DNA of 64,000 bases from Marinitoga piezophila KA3 (GCF_000255135.1 NC_016751.1:1860001-1924000), one strand, 5' to 3'; shown: positions 17,193 through 25,535, counted from the stretch's first letter. Program-made: numbers and translations. The notes: generated from the letters alone by a model not told the origin.

Positions 17193-17780
17193 TTATATTC
17201 GCCCCTCAGAAATGCTTCTTTTCTTTAAAATGCCCAGAGCAAAATTATTATTTATTTCTTCAAAATTTTCAAAGATTTCGCCGGAAATTATATCTTCAAA
17301 TAACAGCTTTTCATTAAATTCCAAAGAAGTTCCAGATTCATCAATAGCTTTATTACATATTGCTTCTATTGCTAATTTAGAATCTGTAATAACTAGTACA
17401 CTTAGATCATTTTTTTCTTCAAAAAAGTTTTTTAAGGCAATTAATTGTTTAATTTCAATATCTATTTCATTTAATACTAAAACTATAATCTTTCTAAATT
17501 TTGTTTTATTTTTTAATATTTTTATAAAATCTGTTGTGTTCCATAATTCTTTTGAAATAATATGAAAAATTCTATGGCTAAAAAAAGAAAGATTTTCAGC
17601 ATCTATTCCTTCTAAAAGATATTCTTCGGTATATTTTTTTGGAGAAATAATTATCTTAAATAATTTTTCAAAGAGAAAAGAGGGATTTTTTGTCAAAATC
17701 CCTAACCTTTCTCCTGTATTTAATTCTATATCAGGAAATTCTATAGATGTATTTGAAATTTTTAATAAAAGTTCTTCCAT
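17193..17780 (-). CDS. Degenerate ABC-transporter ATPase-like protein without a P-loop
   Basis: A 195-residue protein with the outline of an ABC nucleotide-binding domain: an opening LNTGERLGILTKNPSFLFEKLFKII where ABC proteins have a GE-x-x-G(L)-x-GPNGAGKST segment, a middle region in place of the signature, then KIIVLVLNEID at the Walker B position and DLSVLVITDSKLAIEAICNKAI matching the switch-histidine/D-loop segment. The Walker A glycines and lysine, the LSGGQ signature and the switch histidine are all lost, so ATP hydrolysis is unlikely. It is co-transcribed with the membrane protein at 16363. Homology is my inference from pattern; a regulator or a decayed transporter is possible. Confidence 0.5.
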   Translation of the reverse strand: MEELLLKISNTSIEFPDIELNTGERLGILTKNPSFLFEKLFKIIISPKKYTEEYLLEGIDAENLSFFSHRIFHIISKELWNTTDFIKILKNKTKFRKIIVLVLNEIDIEIKQLIALKNFFEEKNDLSVLVITDSKLAIEAICNKAIDESGTSLEFNEKLLFEDIISGEIFENFEEINNNFALGILKKRSISEGRI

Positions 17781-17803
17781 TTATCATTCCTCATACTATT
17801 TTA

Positions 17804-18463
17804 TTATTTGTTTTTTAATTTTAAATATTCTTCCCAGTCTTTTGAAAATCTTTCTATACCTCTATCTGTTAATGGATGCATAAAAAGTTTTTCTAAAACA
17901 CTAAATGGTATTGTAGCAACATCGCATCCCATCTTTGCAACTTCAACAACATGATATGGGTGTCTTACACTTGCGGCAATAACTTCAGTTTCAAAGCCAT
18001 AATTATAGAAAATCTGTAAAATTTCTTCTATTAATTCAAGTCCCTGGTTTCCAATATCATCAACTCTACCTATAAACGGACTTACATATGTAGCACCGGC
18101 TTTTGCGGCTAATAGAGCCTGTAAAGGACTAAAGACAAGAGTAACATTTGTCTTTATTCCTTCGGAAGAGAGAGTTTTTACAGCTTTTATTCCATCTTTT
18201 GTCATGGGAATTTTTATAACAACATGTTCACTTATTTTAGCTAATTCCCTTGCTTCTTTTACCATATTTTCATAGTCCATTGATACAACCTCAGCACTTA
18301 CCGGTCCCTGAACAACATCACAAATTTCCTTTACTCTTGTTTCAAAATCAATATTTCCTTCTTTTGCAACAAGTGTTGGATTTGTGGTTACTCCATCAAT
18401 AATGCCCCAATCCTTTGCTATTTTAATCTGTTCAATATTTGCAGTATCCAGAAAAATCTTCAT
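17804..18463 (-). CDS. tal: Transaldolase, TalC/fructose-6-phosphate aldolase-like
   Basis: A 219-residue cytosolic TIM-barrel enzyme of the short transaldolase subfamily, which moves dihydroxyacetone units between sugar phosphates in the pentose phosphate pathway. Signatures are [30 protein letters not shown] with the Schiff-base lysine, NVTLVFS and [16 protein letters not shown]. Most short members from Thermotogota are true transaldolases, but the aldolase activity of FSA cannot be ruled out. GGAGGTGG sits before the ATG. A promoter-like TATAAT (18501-18496, minus) overlaps the palindrome upstream. Confidence 0.95.
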   Translation of the reverse strand: MKIFLDTANIEQIKIAKDWGIIDGVTTNPTLVAKEGNIDFETRVKEICDVVQGPVSAEVVSMDYENMVKEARELAKISEHVVIKIPMTKDGIKAVKTLSSEGIKTNVTLVFSPLQALLAAKAGATYVSPFIGRVDDIGNQGLELIEEILQIFYNYGFETEVIAASVRHPYHVVEVAKMGCDVATIPFSVLEKLFMHPLTDRGIERFSKDWEEYLKLKNK

Positions 18464-18506
18464 ATTGCCACCTCCGCAATAGTTTGTATATATTTATTAT
18501 ATCACA

Positions 18507-18540
18507 AATATAAGGGTTCGCAAATGCGAACCCTTATATT
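18507..18540. terminator. Perfect palindrome between the exported-protein gene and tal
   Basis: Sixteen-base perfect arms (18507-18522 and 18525-18540) with a two-base centre. It probably ends transcription of the gene at 18555-19436, though neither side has a long T-run. The minus-strand TTGCGA (18523-18518) inside it and TATAAT (18501-18496) could form a tal promoter. Confidence 0.6.
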
Positions 18541-18554
18541 TTATAGTATTAAAA

Positions 18555-19436
18555 TTATTTTTCTTTTGCAACAACTAATCTTATATTTCTAATCCATAAA
18601 TCAGCGTTTAATGTTTTAGAATGAGAGCTTCCAAAAGTCCAGAAAATAACTCTTAAATATTTAATCTGTTTTTTATATGCAAGATCATTAACATTAAATT
18701 TTACTCTAAAATCAGTAGAATTTTTTAAAGGCATTGGGTTAATCCATAAGTATTCTTTAAACGGATAATCTGAAGAACTCCACACAAAAGCAATTTTATC
18801 AAGAGTATTTTTGTTTTCATCTAAAAATGCAAAAATAATCCCTGCAACGCTATAAGCTTTTTGATCAAGATTTTTTCCTTTTGTGACCAATCCTGCAATT
18901 TCTGCATAAAATTCTACATGTGTATCTTCGCAATAAGGTAACTCAAAATCTTTATATAAATTATTTTCAGAAAAACCATTTTTATGGATTCTATACCATA
19001 CCGTGTTATTTAAAGAAGATAATTCATTTTTATTTTCATCTTCTCTTCTTCCGCCAATTTTCCATAATGAATAATCTTTTGGCATGAAGAATTTAAATTC
19101 ATGATAAATGGTTTTTAAATTCATATTTGCAGATTCTGGAACAATATTTCCATTTACAGTTATATCTCCTTTTTTTACAGCTTGTTTTGCCATATCGTTT
19201 CCATTTACAAGATAATATTGATTTAACAGCTCTTTTACATTATCATCGATAACTATGATTCTTTTATCAGAAAAACCTGTTAAATCATTTTCTGGCGATA
19301 CAACGGTAACTTCATATTGATTTGATGAATCCAGTAAAGAGCCTCTAAAAACAGTATTTCCAATAACATAATATGTTTCTGGAAATACCATAGTTCCTAA
19401 TAAAATCAGAACAACAAACAGAAATCCTTTCCTCAT
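18555..19436 (-). CDS. Exported protein of unknown function
   Basis: A 293-residue protein with an N-terminal signal peptide (KGFLFVVLILLGTMVFPE, cleavage probably near residue 19-20). The mature part is beta-rich. From about residue 120 it looks like a jelly-roll or discoidin-type sandwich (VWYRIHKNGFSENNLYKDFELPYCEDTHVEFYAEI, then LRVIFWTFGSS, LWIRNIRLVV), a fold that often binds carbohydrate. I do not recognise the family. It stands alone upstream of tal and has its own ribosome site (AAGGAGGAGG). Location is the periplasm or toga space. Confidence 0.6.
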   Translation of the reverse strand: MRKGFLFVVLILLGTMVFPETYYVIGNTVFRGSLLDSSNQYEVTVVSPENDLTGFSDKRIIVIDDNVKELLNQYYLVNGNDMAKQAVKKGDITVNGNIVPESANMNLKTIYHEFKFFMPKDYSLWKIGGRREDENKNELSSLNNTVWYRIHKNGFSENNLYKDFELPYCEDTHVEFYAEIAGLVTKGKNLDQKAYSVAGIIFAFLDENKNTLDKIAFVWSSSDYPFKEYLWINPMPLKNSTDFRVKFNVNDLAYKKQIKYLRVIFWTFGSSHSKTLNADLWIRNIRLVVAKEK

Positions 19437-19576
19437 AATATCCTCCTCCTTGAAAGATATAATTAAATAATATTTTCCCGAATTATATATCGGCGGATTT
19501 TTTTAATACTTTTAATTTTAAAAATACGAAATTTGATGTTATAATAATAAGGAAAAATATTGAGTAGGTGATACAG

Positions 19577-20992
19577 ATGAAAAAGACTCTTGTATTTAGC
19601 AATCATTCAGACGAAATGCGCGTAGCACTACTTGAAAATGAAAAATTAATGGAAATCTTTTTTGAAGATCTGGAAGTTGGAAAATTAACAGGAAAAATAT
19701 TTTACGGAAGAATAGAAAATGTTGTTCCGGCTCTTGAATCCTTTTTTGTAAATATTGGAGCGAAAAAAAACGGTTTTCTGCGATTTAAAGATACAACTAT
19801 AGATCCTGATACATTAAGAAGAGGATCATTTATAATTGTGCAGGTAAAAAAAGATGGCGATGTCAGAAAAGGGCCACAGCTTACCATGCACATTAATATT
19901 CCCGGAAAGTATATGGTATATATGCCATTTGGCGAAAATAGCATAGGAATTTCAAAAAAAATTATGTCATTATCCGAAAAAGATAGACTGAGGGAAATTG
20001 GGGAAATGTTAATAGAAAACGAAGAAGAAGGTATAATCTTTAGAACGAACAGCGAAAATGTTGATTTTGAAAGTTTAAAAGAAGAATTTTTTCAATTAAA
20101 GGAAATCTGGGAGAATATAAAGGAAAAAGCTAAAAATTCAAATAAACCGGCACTTTTATATGAAGACGAAAATTTTGTTGATTATATATTAAGGGAACGA
20201 TTTGATCATTCGGTAAATGAGATTATAACAGATGATAAAGAGCTTTTTAAGAGATTTAATAAAGAGATAAAGGAAATAAATGAAAATGTGAAAATAAGAA
20301 AAGTCGATATAGATGCATTTTCATGGACTAATGTATATGAACAGATGGACGATATGTTTGCAAGGAAAATAGAACTTCCAGGTGGAGGGGTTATAACAAT
20401 AGATAAAACAGAGGCGCTTACTGTTTTTGATATAGATTCTGCAGGTAATGTGCTTGGAGAAAATGTTGAAGACACTTCATACAAAACAAATTTAGAAGCA
20501 ACTGTTGAAATTGCAAGACAATTAAGGCTGAGAAATATAGCGGGAATTATATTAATAGATTTTATAGATATGAAAGATGCAAAACATAAAGAAGAAATAA
20601 TAAATCTTTTTAGAGAAGAATCAAAAAAAGATAAAGCGAAAATATCAATTTCTGGATTTACAAAATTAGGGTTATTGGAATTATCAAGAAAAAGAACAAC
20701 TCCTTCAATTGATGCTTTGTTATTTACACAATGTCCAATTTGTCAGGGGACAGGAAAAATAGCATCGCCAAGGATTGTTTTTAGAAGGGTTATAAAAGAG
20801 TTAGAAGAATCTTTGGAGGACTTAAAGAGAGGGCATAATATTAAAGAAGTATATACAAGTGTATATCATAATCTTTCAGGTTATTTCACCAAAGAGAAGA
20901 AAAAAGAAATAGAAGAAAAATTTGATGTAAAATTAGATCTTGATTTCAATTGGCCCGATCCTAATTCATATAATATAAGATATAGAAAGTAA
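19577..20992 (+). CDS. Ribonuclease G/E family endoribonuclease
   Basis: A 471-residue single-strand-specific RNase for rRNA processing and mRNA decay. The N-terminal S1 domain (about 35-110, GKIFYGRIENVVPALESFFVNIG) is followed by the RNase H-like and DNase I-like catalytic core with GGVITIDKTEALTVFDIDSAG, where metal-binding aspartates lie, and by the zinc-link cysteines CPICQGTGK near residue 386. There is no long C-terminal scaffold, as in RNase G. I chose ATG at 19577, six bases after TAGGTG, over a GTG three codons upstream. The pseudokinase gene at 21006 follows in the same operon. Confidence 0.95.
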   Translation: MKKTLVFSNHSDEMRVALLENEKLMEIFFEDLEVGKLTGKIFYGRIENVVPALESFFVNIGAKKNGFLRFKDTTIDPDTLRRGSFIIVQVKKDGDVRKGPQLTMHINIPGKYMVYMPFGENSIGISKKIMSLSEKDRLREIGEMLIENEEEGIIFRTNSENVDFESLKEEFFQLKEIWENIKEKAKNSNKPALLYEDENFVDYILRERFDHSVNEIITDDKELFKRFNKEIKEINENVKIRKVDIDAFSWTNVYEQMDDMFARKIELPGGGVITIDKTEALTVFDIDSAGNVLGENVEDTSYKTNLEATVEIARQLRLRNIAGIILIDFIDMKDAKHKEEIINLFREESKKDKAKISISGFTKLGLLELSRKRTTPSIDALLFTQCPICQGTGKIASPRIVFRRVIKELEESLEDLKRGHNIKEVYTSVYHNLSGYFTKEKKKEIEEKFDVKLDLDFNWPDPNSYNIRYRK

Positions 20993-21005
20993 AAGAGGGA
21001 TGTAT

Positions 21006-21881
21006 ATGAGAATCCATTACCAGATACAGGAACAGATGTTTTCTGTATATGAAATGAAAAGAAAGGCAGATGTTTTAATTGTTGGGGGTGTGGAGATAGT
21101 TATAAAATCTGATTTAACGCTTCCACATATTGAATTAGCTGTTGATGGAATAGGAACGAGAATAGCCACTCATTTAAGAAAAATAGGAATAAGTCCTGTG
21201 TTATTTGATTATATTGGCAATGATGAATTTAATGAATTAATAAATAGCTATTTTGAAAAAAAGGAGATATTATTTTTCTGGTCAAGACAGCCATATGGAA
21301 CCAGAAGAATTTTAAAGCTATATGGTGATGGGTTCAATAAAGTCTATAAAGATTATAGAAACATAGAAAATATTGACTATACATTTATATTAAACAATCT
21401 TTCAGAAATAATAAATGAAGTAAAAAGCGTATATATTATTTTAAGCAACTGGAATACAAAATTAATAAGGAATCTAAAATTATTGGGCAAATTTATCTTT
21501 TTGGATTTTGAAGAAACAATAAATTTCCCTGAAGATTCTGAAATATTTGGAGATTTCATCTTTATAAATGAAGAACTGGAATTGAAAAATGTAAAATATC
21601 TATATAAAATAACATTTATGAAAAATGGAAATATTGTTTTTGAATTTGATGACATAAAAGAAGAAATAATACCTTTTTCTGAAAAAAAAGAGTATATTTT
21701 TGAAGCAAAATCTGCATTTAAAAGTATAATTATTAATTCATTGTTAGATGGGAAAAATTTAAAAGATTCACTACTTCTTGGAAATATAGCCTATTCATAT
21801 GCTGTTGAAAATAAAGGAAAACAAATATCAAGAAACTTATTATATGAAGAATTTTATAAAAGAAAAGATGGAAATGGTTGA
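21006..21881 (+). CDS. PfkB/ribokinase-fold protein lacking the catalytic GAGD motif
   Basis: A 291-residue protein with the plan of sugar kinases of the PfkB family: ADVLIVGGVEIVIKSDLTLPH at the substrate-binding start, a DGIGTRIATHLRKIGISPVLFDYIGNDEF segment matching the G-x-x-N-A-x-x-L-x-x-L-G stretch, and a C-terminal SAFKSIIINSLLDGKNLKDSLLLGNIAYSYAVEN. At the place of the invariant GAGD it reads EAKS, so the catalytic aspartate is serine. Kinase activity is therefore doubtful. ATG at 21006 is chosen since AGAGGG is six bases before it. It sits 13 bases after the RNase G/E gene. Confidence 0.65.
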   Translation: MRIHYQIQEQMFSVYEMKRKADVLIVGGVEIVIKSDLTLPHIELAVDGIGTRIATHLRKIGISPVLFDYIGNDEFNELINSYFEKKEILFFWSRQPYGTRRILKLYGDGFNKVYKDYRNIENIDYTFILNNLSEIINEVKSVYIILSNWNTKLIRNLKLLGKFIFLDFEETINFPEDSEIFGDFIFINEELELKNVKYLYKITFMKNGNIVFEFDDIKEEIIPFSEKKEYIFEAKSAFKSIIINSLLDGKNLKDSLLLGNIAYSYAVENKGKQISRNLLYEEFYKRKDGNG

Positions 21882-21900
21882 ACCATTTCCATCTTTTTAT
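21864..21900. terminator. Bidirectional terminator overlapping the pseudokinase stop
   Basis: AAAGATGGAAATGG pairs with CCATTTCCATCTTT across the TGA stop codon, with a T-rich run after it. It serves the convergent genes on each side. Confidence 0.85.
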
Positions 21901-22670
21901 TTTTTGAAGAACTTTATAATTTCATCAGCAACCTTTTCCTTTTCAATATCATTAGTAACAACATGAGGACTTTCTTCTAATACCACTGTTTCTATAACCT
22001 TTGAAGAGATTTTATTTTTTATAGTACTGGCTACACTCATTGGTACAGCTTTATCCTTTTTTGAAACAATAATTAATGTATCGCTTTTTACACTCATAAG
22101 CCTACGCTTTGCCATTTTTTGTAAGAAATATAAATCAGCAGCTTTTGGAGGACAATCATAGCTCCAATATTCTTTAGCAATTTTATTTAATCCTTCTTCT
22201 TCAAAATGCTCAACCTTTTTTCTTTTTATTTTTTTTGTAAAGAATTTTAATACGGGGGTGAATTTTAATCTCCAATCGCTCGCTTCTATGGCAGGTGCTG
22301 CAAGTGCAATCTTTTCAGGATTAAATTTAGATGCAAGTATTAATGTTAATACTCCTCCCATAGAAAGTCCGGTGATGTAAACCTTTTCATACTTTGAATT
22401 CAATTCGATATATGCATCAGTAACCCTTCTTAACCAGTCTTTCCATGAAGTACTTAAAAAATCTTCAAAATTTGTTCCGTGGCCTGGTAATCTTGGTACA
22501 TATACAGTAAATCCTTCCTCATTTAGTCTATGAGCAAGATAATACATTTCATGTGGAGTGCCAGTATATCCGTGTATAATTAAAACAGCAGTTTTTCCAC
22601 CTTCTAAAAACAAAGGTTGAGAATTTTCATAAAGTATATGGGAATTTTCTGGAATATTATCAAAAAACAT
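21897..22670 (-). CDS. Alpha/beta hydrolase, Est30-type carboxylesterase
   Basis: A 257-residue cytosolic serine esterase. It shows the oxyanion-hole HGYTGTPHEM, the nucleophile elbow GLSMGG, the acid region IIVSKKDKAVP and the catalytic histidine in LEESPHVVTND. These match small monoacylglycerol lipase/carboxylesterase enzymes of the Est30 type. A basic FTKKIKRKK segment lies in the cap. The natural substrate is unknown. The gene is alone on its strand, facing away from the flagellin genes. Two sigma-28-type promoter motifs for the flagellin lie in its upstream spacer but face the other way. Confidence 0.9.
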   Translation of the reverse strand: MFFDNIPENSHILYENSQPLFLEGGKTAVLIIHGYTGTPHEMYYLAHRLNEEGFTVYVPRLPGHGTNFEDFLSTSWKDWLRRVTDAYIELNSKYEKVYITGLSMGGVLTLILASKFNPEKIALAAPAIEASDWRLKFTPVLKFFTKKIKRKKVEHFEEEGLNKIAKEYWSYDCPPKAADLYFLQKMAKRRLMSVKSDTLIIVSKKDKAVPMSVASTIKNKISSKVIETVVLEESPHVVTNDIEKEKVADEIIKFFKK

Positions 22671-22731
22671 AATATCACTCTCCTTTGATTATCTGATTTT
22701 ATTATATCACAGAATATTTTATAAAATTTAT

Positions 22732-22758
22732 TAAAGTCCCCAGAAAAAATGACGAAAT
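22732..22758 (+). promoter_or_regulatory. Sigma-28-type promoter, distal, for flagellin 1
   Basis: TAAAGTCC at 22732 and GACGAAAT at 22751-22758 have the 15-base gap between TAAA and the second box that is typical of FliA promoters (TAAA-N15-GCCGATAA). The second box matches at five of eight positions and is identical to that of the promoter 100 bases downstream. Confidence 0.55.
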
Positions 22759-22831
22759 ATAATATGAAGACATATAAAACAACGAAAATATCAGTTTTTA
22801 GACTTAATTAAAAAATTTTTTAAAGAAAAAC

Positions 22832-22858
22832 TAAAGTAAAAAAAATTTCCGACGAAAT
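22832..22858 (+). promoter_or_regulatory. Sigma-28-type promoter, proximal, for flagellin 1
   Basis: TAAAGTAA at 22832 and GACGAAAT at 22851-22858 with the same 15-base gap. The start would lie near 22866, giving a leader of roughly 55 bases that includes the GGA hairpin at the ribosome site. Confidence 0.65.
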
Positions 22859-22902
22859 ATATTGTGAACACAAATTGAGATGAAAATAAAAAATTAAATA
22901 AA

Positions 22903-22920
22903 TTTCACACGGAGGTGGAA
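22903..22920 (+). promoter_or_regulatory. Likely CsrA-binding hairpin over the flagellin 1 ribosome site
   Basis: TTTCAC (22903-22908) pairs with GTGGAA (22915-22920), leaving the loop ACGGAG, which holds the Shine-Dalgarno GGAG. GGA in a hairpin loop over the ribosome site is the established CsrA target structure, as in the hag leader of Bacillus subtilis. Confidence 0.6.
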
Positions 22921-22922
22921 TT

Positions 22923-24110
22923 ATGAGAATTTATCACAACATTGAGGCTTTAAACACATGGAGGACTATGAGTAATGTAAAAGCTGACATGAGTAAATCA
23001 TTGGAAAAGTTATCATCTGGTTTAAGAATCAACAGAGCAGCAGATGATGCAGCAGGATTGGCAATCTCTGAAAAGATGAGAAACCAGATAAAGGGTTTAG
23101 ATACAGCAATTAGAAACGCACAGGATGCCATTTCAATGATTCAAACAGCAGAAGGTGGATTGGACGAAGTTCATTCAATTCTTAAGAGAATGAGAGAACT
23201 AGCAGTACAGGCATCAACAGATACAAACACAGATGCAGATAGGGTACAGCTACAGAATGAATTTACAGAATTAAGAGACGAAATCAATAGAATAGCAAAA
23301 ACAACACAGTTCAACACAAAGAATTTATTAGATGGATCATTAAGAGGAACAAGAAATGCAGATGCAAAGATAGTAAATCCAGGTTCAGCACATTTTGCAG
23401 TAGGGGCATATTCTTCAGGAATTACAGCAGATGCTAATTTTGTAATGGAAGTTGGACAATTTACTGGTAATGCAGATTCTGAATTAGAAGTGAGAATTTG
23501 GAGAGTAGATTCAAACGGTAAAACAATGGTTACTACAAAAACAGTTACTGCTGGTTCTGCAAACGTAACAGTTGCCGGTGGAACAGCTAACGTTCAGATT
23601 ACCTGGGATACAACCCAGATTGCAAGAATTGAGGATTATGGTGGAACATTAGCAACAGGAACAAAGGTAGATGGTGGAGCAGTTGCTGTATACGGTAAGG
23701 TTTCCTCAGATGTAGATCCGTTAAATTACCATATAGGTGCAAATGAAGGTCAAACAATAACAATTGGATTTGAAAGTATGAAAGCTGATGATATAGGAAT
23801 TACAACTCAAATAAAGATTGATTCACAAAAAGATGCAGAATTTGCAATAAGTGCTATAGATGCTTCAATATATAAAGTATCAGCATTCAGGGCAAAACTT
23901 GGTGCAGCTCAAAACAGACTTGAACATACAATTAAGAACTTAGGAGTAGCATCAGAAAACTTAACAGCAGCAGAATCACGTATCAGAGACGCAGATGTTG
24001 CAAAGGTAATGGCAGAGTACACAAGGCAGCAGATCTTGTTGCAGAGTGGAACAGCAATGTTATCACAGGCAAATCAATTACCACAACAGGCTTTACAATT
24101 ATTGAGATAA
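22923..24110 (+). CDS. fliC: Flagellin 1
   Basis: A 395-residue filament protein exported by the flagellar type III system without a signal peptide. Conserved ends: N-terminal coiled coil with LSSGLRINRAADDAAGLAISEKMR and GLDTAIRNAQDAISMIQTAEG, and C-terminal LGVASENLTAAESRIRDADVAKVMAEYTRQQILLQSGTAMLSQANQLPQQALQLL. The middle (about 135-310) is the exposed variable part. It differs from flagellin 2 at only a dozen or so residues, nearly all in the terminal regions; the variable middle is identical. Expressed from tandem sigma-28-type promoters, with translation probably under CsrA/FliW control. Confidence 0.97.
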   Translation: MRIYHNIEALNTWRTMSNVKADMSKSLEKLSSGLRINRAADDAAGLAISEKMRNQIKGLDTAIRNAQDAISMIQTAEGGLDEVHSILKRMRELAVQASTDTNTDADRVQLQNEFTELRDEINRIAKTTQFNTKNLLDGSLRGTRNADAKIVNPGSAHFAVGAYSSGITADANFVMEVGQFTGNADSELEVRIWRVDSNGKTMVTTKTVTAGSANVTVAGGTANVQITWDTTQIARIEDYGGTLATGTKVDGGAVAVYGKVSSDVDPLNYHIGANEGQTITIGFESMKADDIGITTQIKIDSQKDAEFAISAIDASIYKVSAFRAKLGAAQNRLEHTIKNLGVASENLTAAESRIRDADVAKVMAEYTRQQILLQSGTAMLSQANQLPQQALQLLR

Positions 24111-24124
24111 TAAATAATATAATT

Positions 24125-24150
24125 TCGGGCGGAATCTTTCGCCCGATTTT
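24125..24150 (+). terminator. Terminator after flagellin 1
   Basis: TCGGGCG (24125-24131) pairs with CGCCCGA (24140-24146), followed by four T. The short T-run suggests possible partial readthrough to flagellin 2. Confidence 0.75.
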
Positions 24151-24160
24151 CTGCATAGAC

Positions 24161-24187
24161 TAAAGTTTTATATATTACCGTCGATTA
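24161..24187 (+). promoter_or_regulatory. Sigma-28 promoter for flagellin 2
   Basis: TAAAGTTT at 24161 and GTCGATTA at 24180-24187 with a 15-base gap between TAAA and the second box. The second box matches GCCGATAA at six of eight positions, the best FliA-type promoter in the window. Confidence 0.75.
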
Positions 24188-24195
24188 ATAATTTA

Positions 24196-24236
24196 GGGAG
24201 GATTCCCAAATCAAAACATTTCACACGGAGGTGGAA
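24196..24236 (+). promoter_or_regulatory. Paired GGA hairpins in the flagellin 2 leader (CsrA sites)
   Basis: Hairpin one: GGGA (24196-24199), loop GGAT, TCCC (24204-24207). Hairpin two: TTTCAC (24219-24224), loop ACGGAG, GTGGAA (24231-24236), identical to that before flagellin 1 and covering the ribosome site. Two GGA loops 20-30 bases apart fit dual-site binding by a CsrA dimer. Confidence 0.6.
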
Positions 24237-24238
24237 TT

Positions 24239-25426
24239 ATGAGAATTTATCACAACATGGAGGCATTAAACGCCTGGAGAACATTGAGTAATGTAAAGAC
24301 AAACATGGGAAAATCATTGGAAAAGCTATCATCTGGTTTAAGAATTAACAGAGCAGCAGATGATGCAGCAGGATTGGCAATCTCTGAAAAGATGAGAAAC
24401 CAGATAAAAGGTTTAGACACAGCAGTAAGAAATGCACAGGATGCTATCTCAATGATCCAAACAGCAGAAGGTGGATTGGACGAAGTTCATTCAATTCTTA
24501 AGAGAATGAGAGAACTAGCAGTACAGGCATCAACAGATACAAACACAGATGCAGATAGGGTACAGCTACAGAATGAATTTACAGAATTAAGAGACGAAAT
24601 TAACAGAATAGCAAAAACAACACAGTTTAACACAAAGAATTTATTAGATGGTTCATTAAAGGCAACAAGAAATGCAGATGCAAAGATAGTAAATCCAGGT
24701 TCAGCACATTTTGCAGTAGGGGCATATTCTTCAGGAATTACAGCAGATGCTAATTTTGTAATGGAAGTTGGACAATTTACTGGTAATGCAGATTCTGAAT
24801 TAGAAGTAAGAATTTGGAGAGTAGATTCAAACGGTAAAACAATGGTTACTACAAAAACAGTTACTGCTGGTTCTGCAAACGTAACAGTTGCCGGTGGAAC
24901 AGCTAACGTTCAGATTACCTGGGATACAACCCAGATTGCAAGAATTGAGGATTATGGTGGAACATTAGCAACAGGAACAAAGGTAGATGGTGGAGCAGTT
25001 GCTGTATACGGTAAGGTTTCCTCAGATGTAGATCCGTTAAATTACCATATAGGTGCAAATGAAGGTCAAACAATAACAATTGGATTTGAAAGTATGAAAG
25101 CAGATGATATAGGAATTACAACTCAAATAAAGATTGATTCACAAAAAGATGCAGAATTTGCAATAAGTGCTATAGATGCTGCAGTATATAAAGTATCGGC
25201 ATTCAGGGCAAAACTTGGTGCAGCTCAAAACAGACTTGAACATACAATTAAGAACTTAGGAGTAGCATCAGAAAACTTAACAGCAGCAGAATCACGTATC
25301 AGAGACGCAGATGTTGCAAAGGTAATGGCAGATTATACAAGACAGCAGATCTTGTTACAGAGTGGAACAGCAATGTTATCACAGGCAAATCAGTTACCAC
25401 AACAGGCTTTACAATTATTGAGATAA
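24239..25426 (+). CDS. fliC2: Flagellin 2
   Basis: A second 395-residue flagellin, same length and nearly identical to flagellin 1. Differences cluster in the first 40 residues (for example NMEALNAWRTLSNVKTNMGK), around residue 140, and near the C-terminus; the variable middle is identical in protein and almost so in DNA. It has its own sigma-28 promoter and a leader with an extra GGA hairpin, so the two copies may be expressed at different levels or times. The pattern speaks for a tandem duplication kept alike by gene conversion. Confidence 0.97.
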   Translation: MRIYHNMEALNAWRTLSNVKTNMGKSLEKLSSGLRINRAADDAAGLAISEKMRNQIKGLDTAVRNAQDAISMIQTAEGGLDEVHSILKRMRELAVQASTDTNTDADRVQLQNEFTELRDEINRIAKTTQFNTKNLLDGSLKATRNADAKIVNPGSAHFAVGAYSSGITADANFVMEVGQFTGNADSELEVRIWRVDSNGKTMVTTKTVTAGSANVTVAGGTANVQITWDTTQIARIEDYGGTLATGTKVDGGAVAVYGKVSSDVDPLNYHIGANEGQTITIGFESMKADDIGITTQIKIDSQKDAEFAISAIDAAVYKVSAFRAKLGAAQNRLEHTIKNLGVASENLTAAESRIRDADVAKVMADYTRQQILLQSGTAMLSQANQLPQQALQLLR

Positions 25427-25462
25427 TAATATTTAATTTAATAATTCAATCCAGGCGTAATA

Positions 25463-25495
25463 AAAGGGCGAAGGGATTCGCCCTTTTTCTTTTTA
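25463..25495 (+). terminator. Terminator after flagellin 2
   Basis: AAAGGGCGAA (25463-25472), loop GGGA, TTCGCCCTTT (25477-25486), then a T-rich tail. Confidence 0.9.
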
Positions 25496-25501
25496 TATAA
25501 T

Positions 25502-25535
25502 AAAAATAAAAAAACCCTCCAATAGGAGGGTTTTT
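25502..25535 (-). terminator. Terminator after secF
   Basis: AAAAACCCTCC and GGAGGGTTTTT form an 11-base stem with the loop AATA. On the minus strand it is followed by further T residues. Confidence 0.85.

Noticed and set aside
23340-24700. Assembly artefact from flagellin repeats
   Set aside because: The copies have separate promoters, leaders and terminators and differ at their ends, so two genes are real, although conversion of the middle should be checked with long reads.
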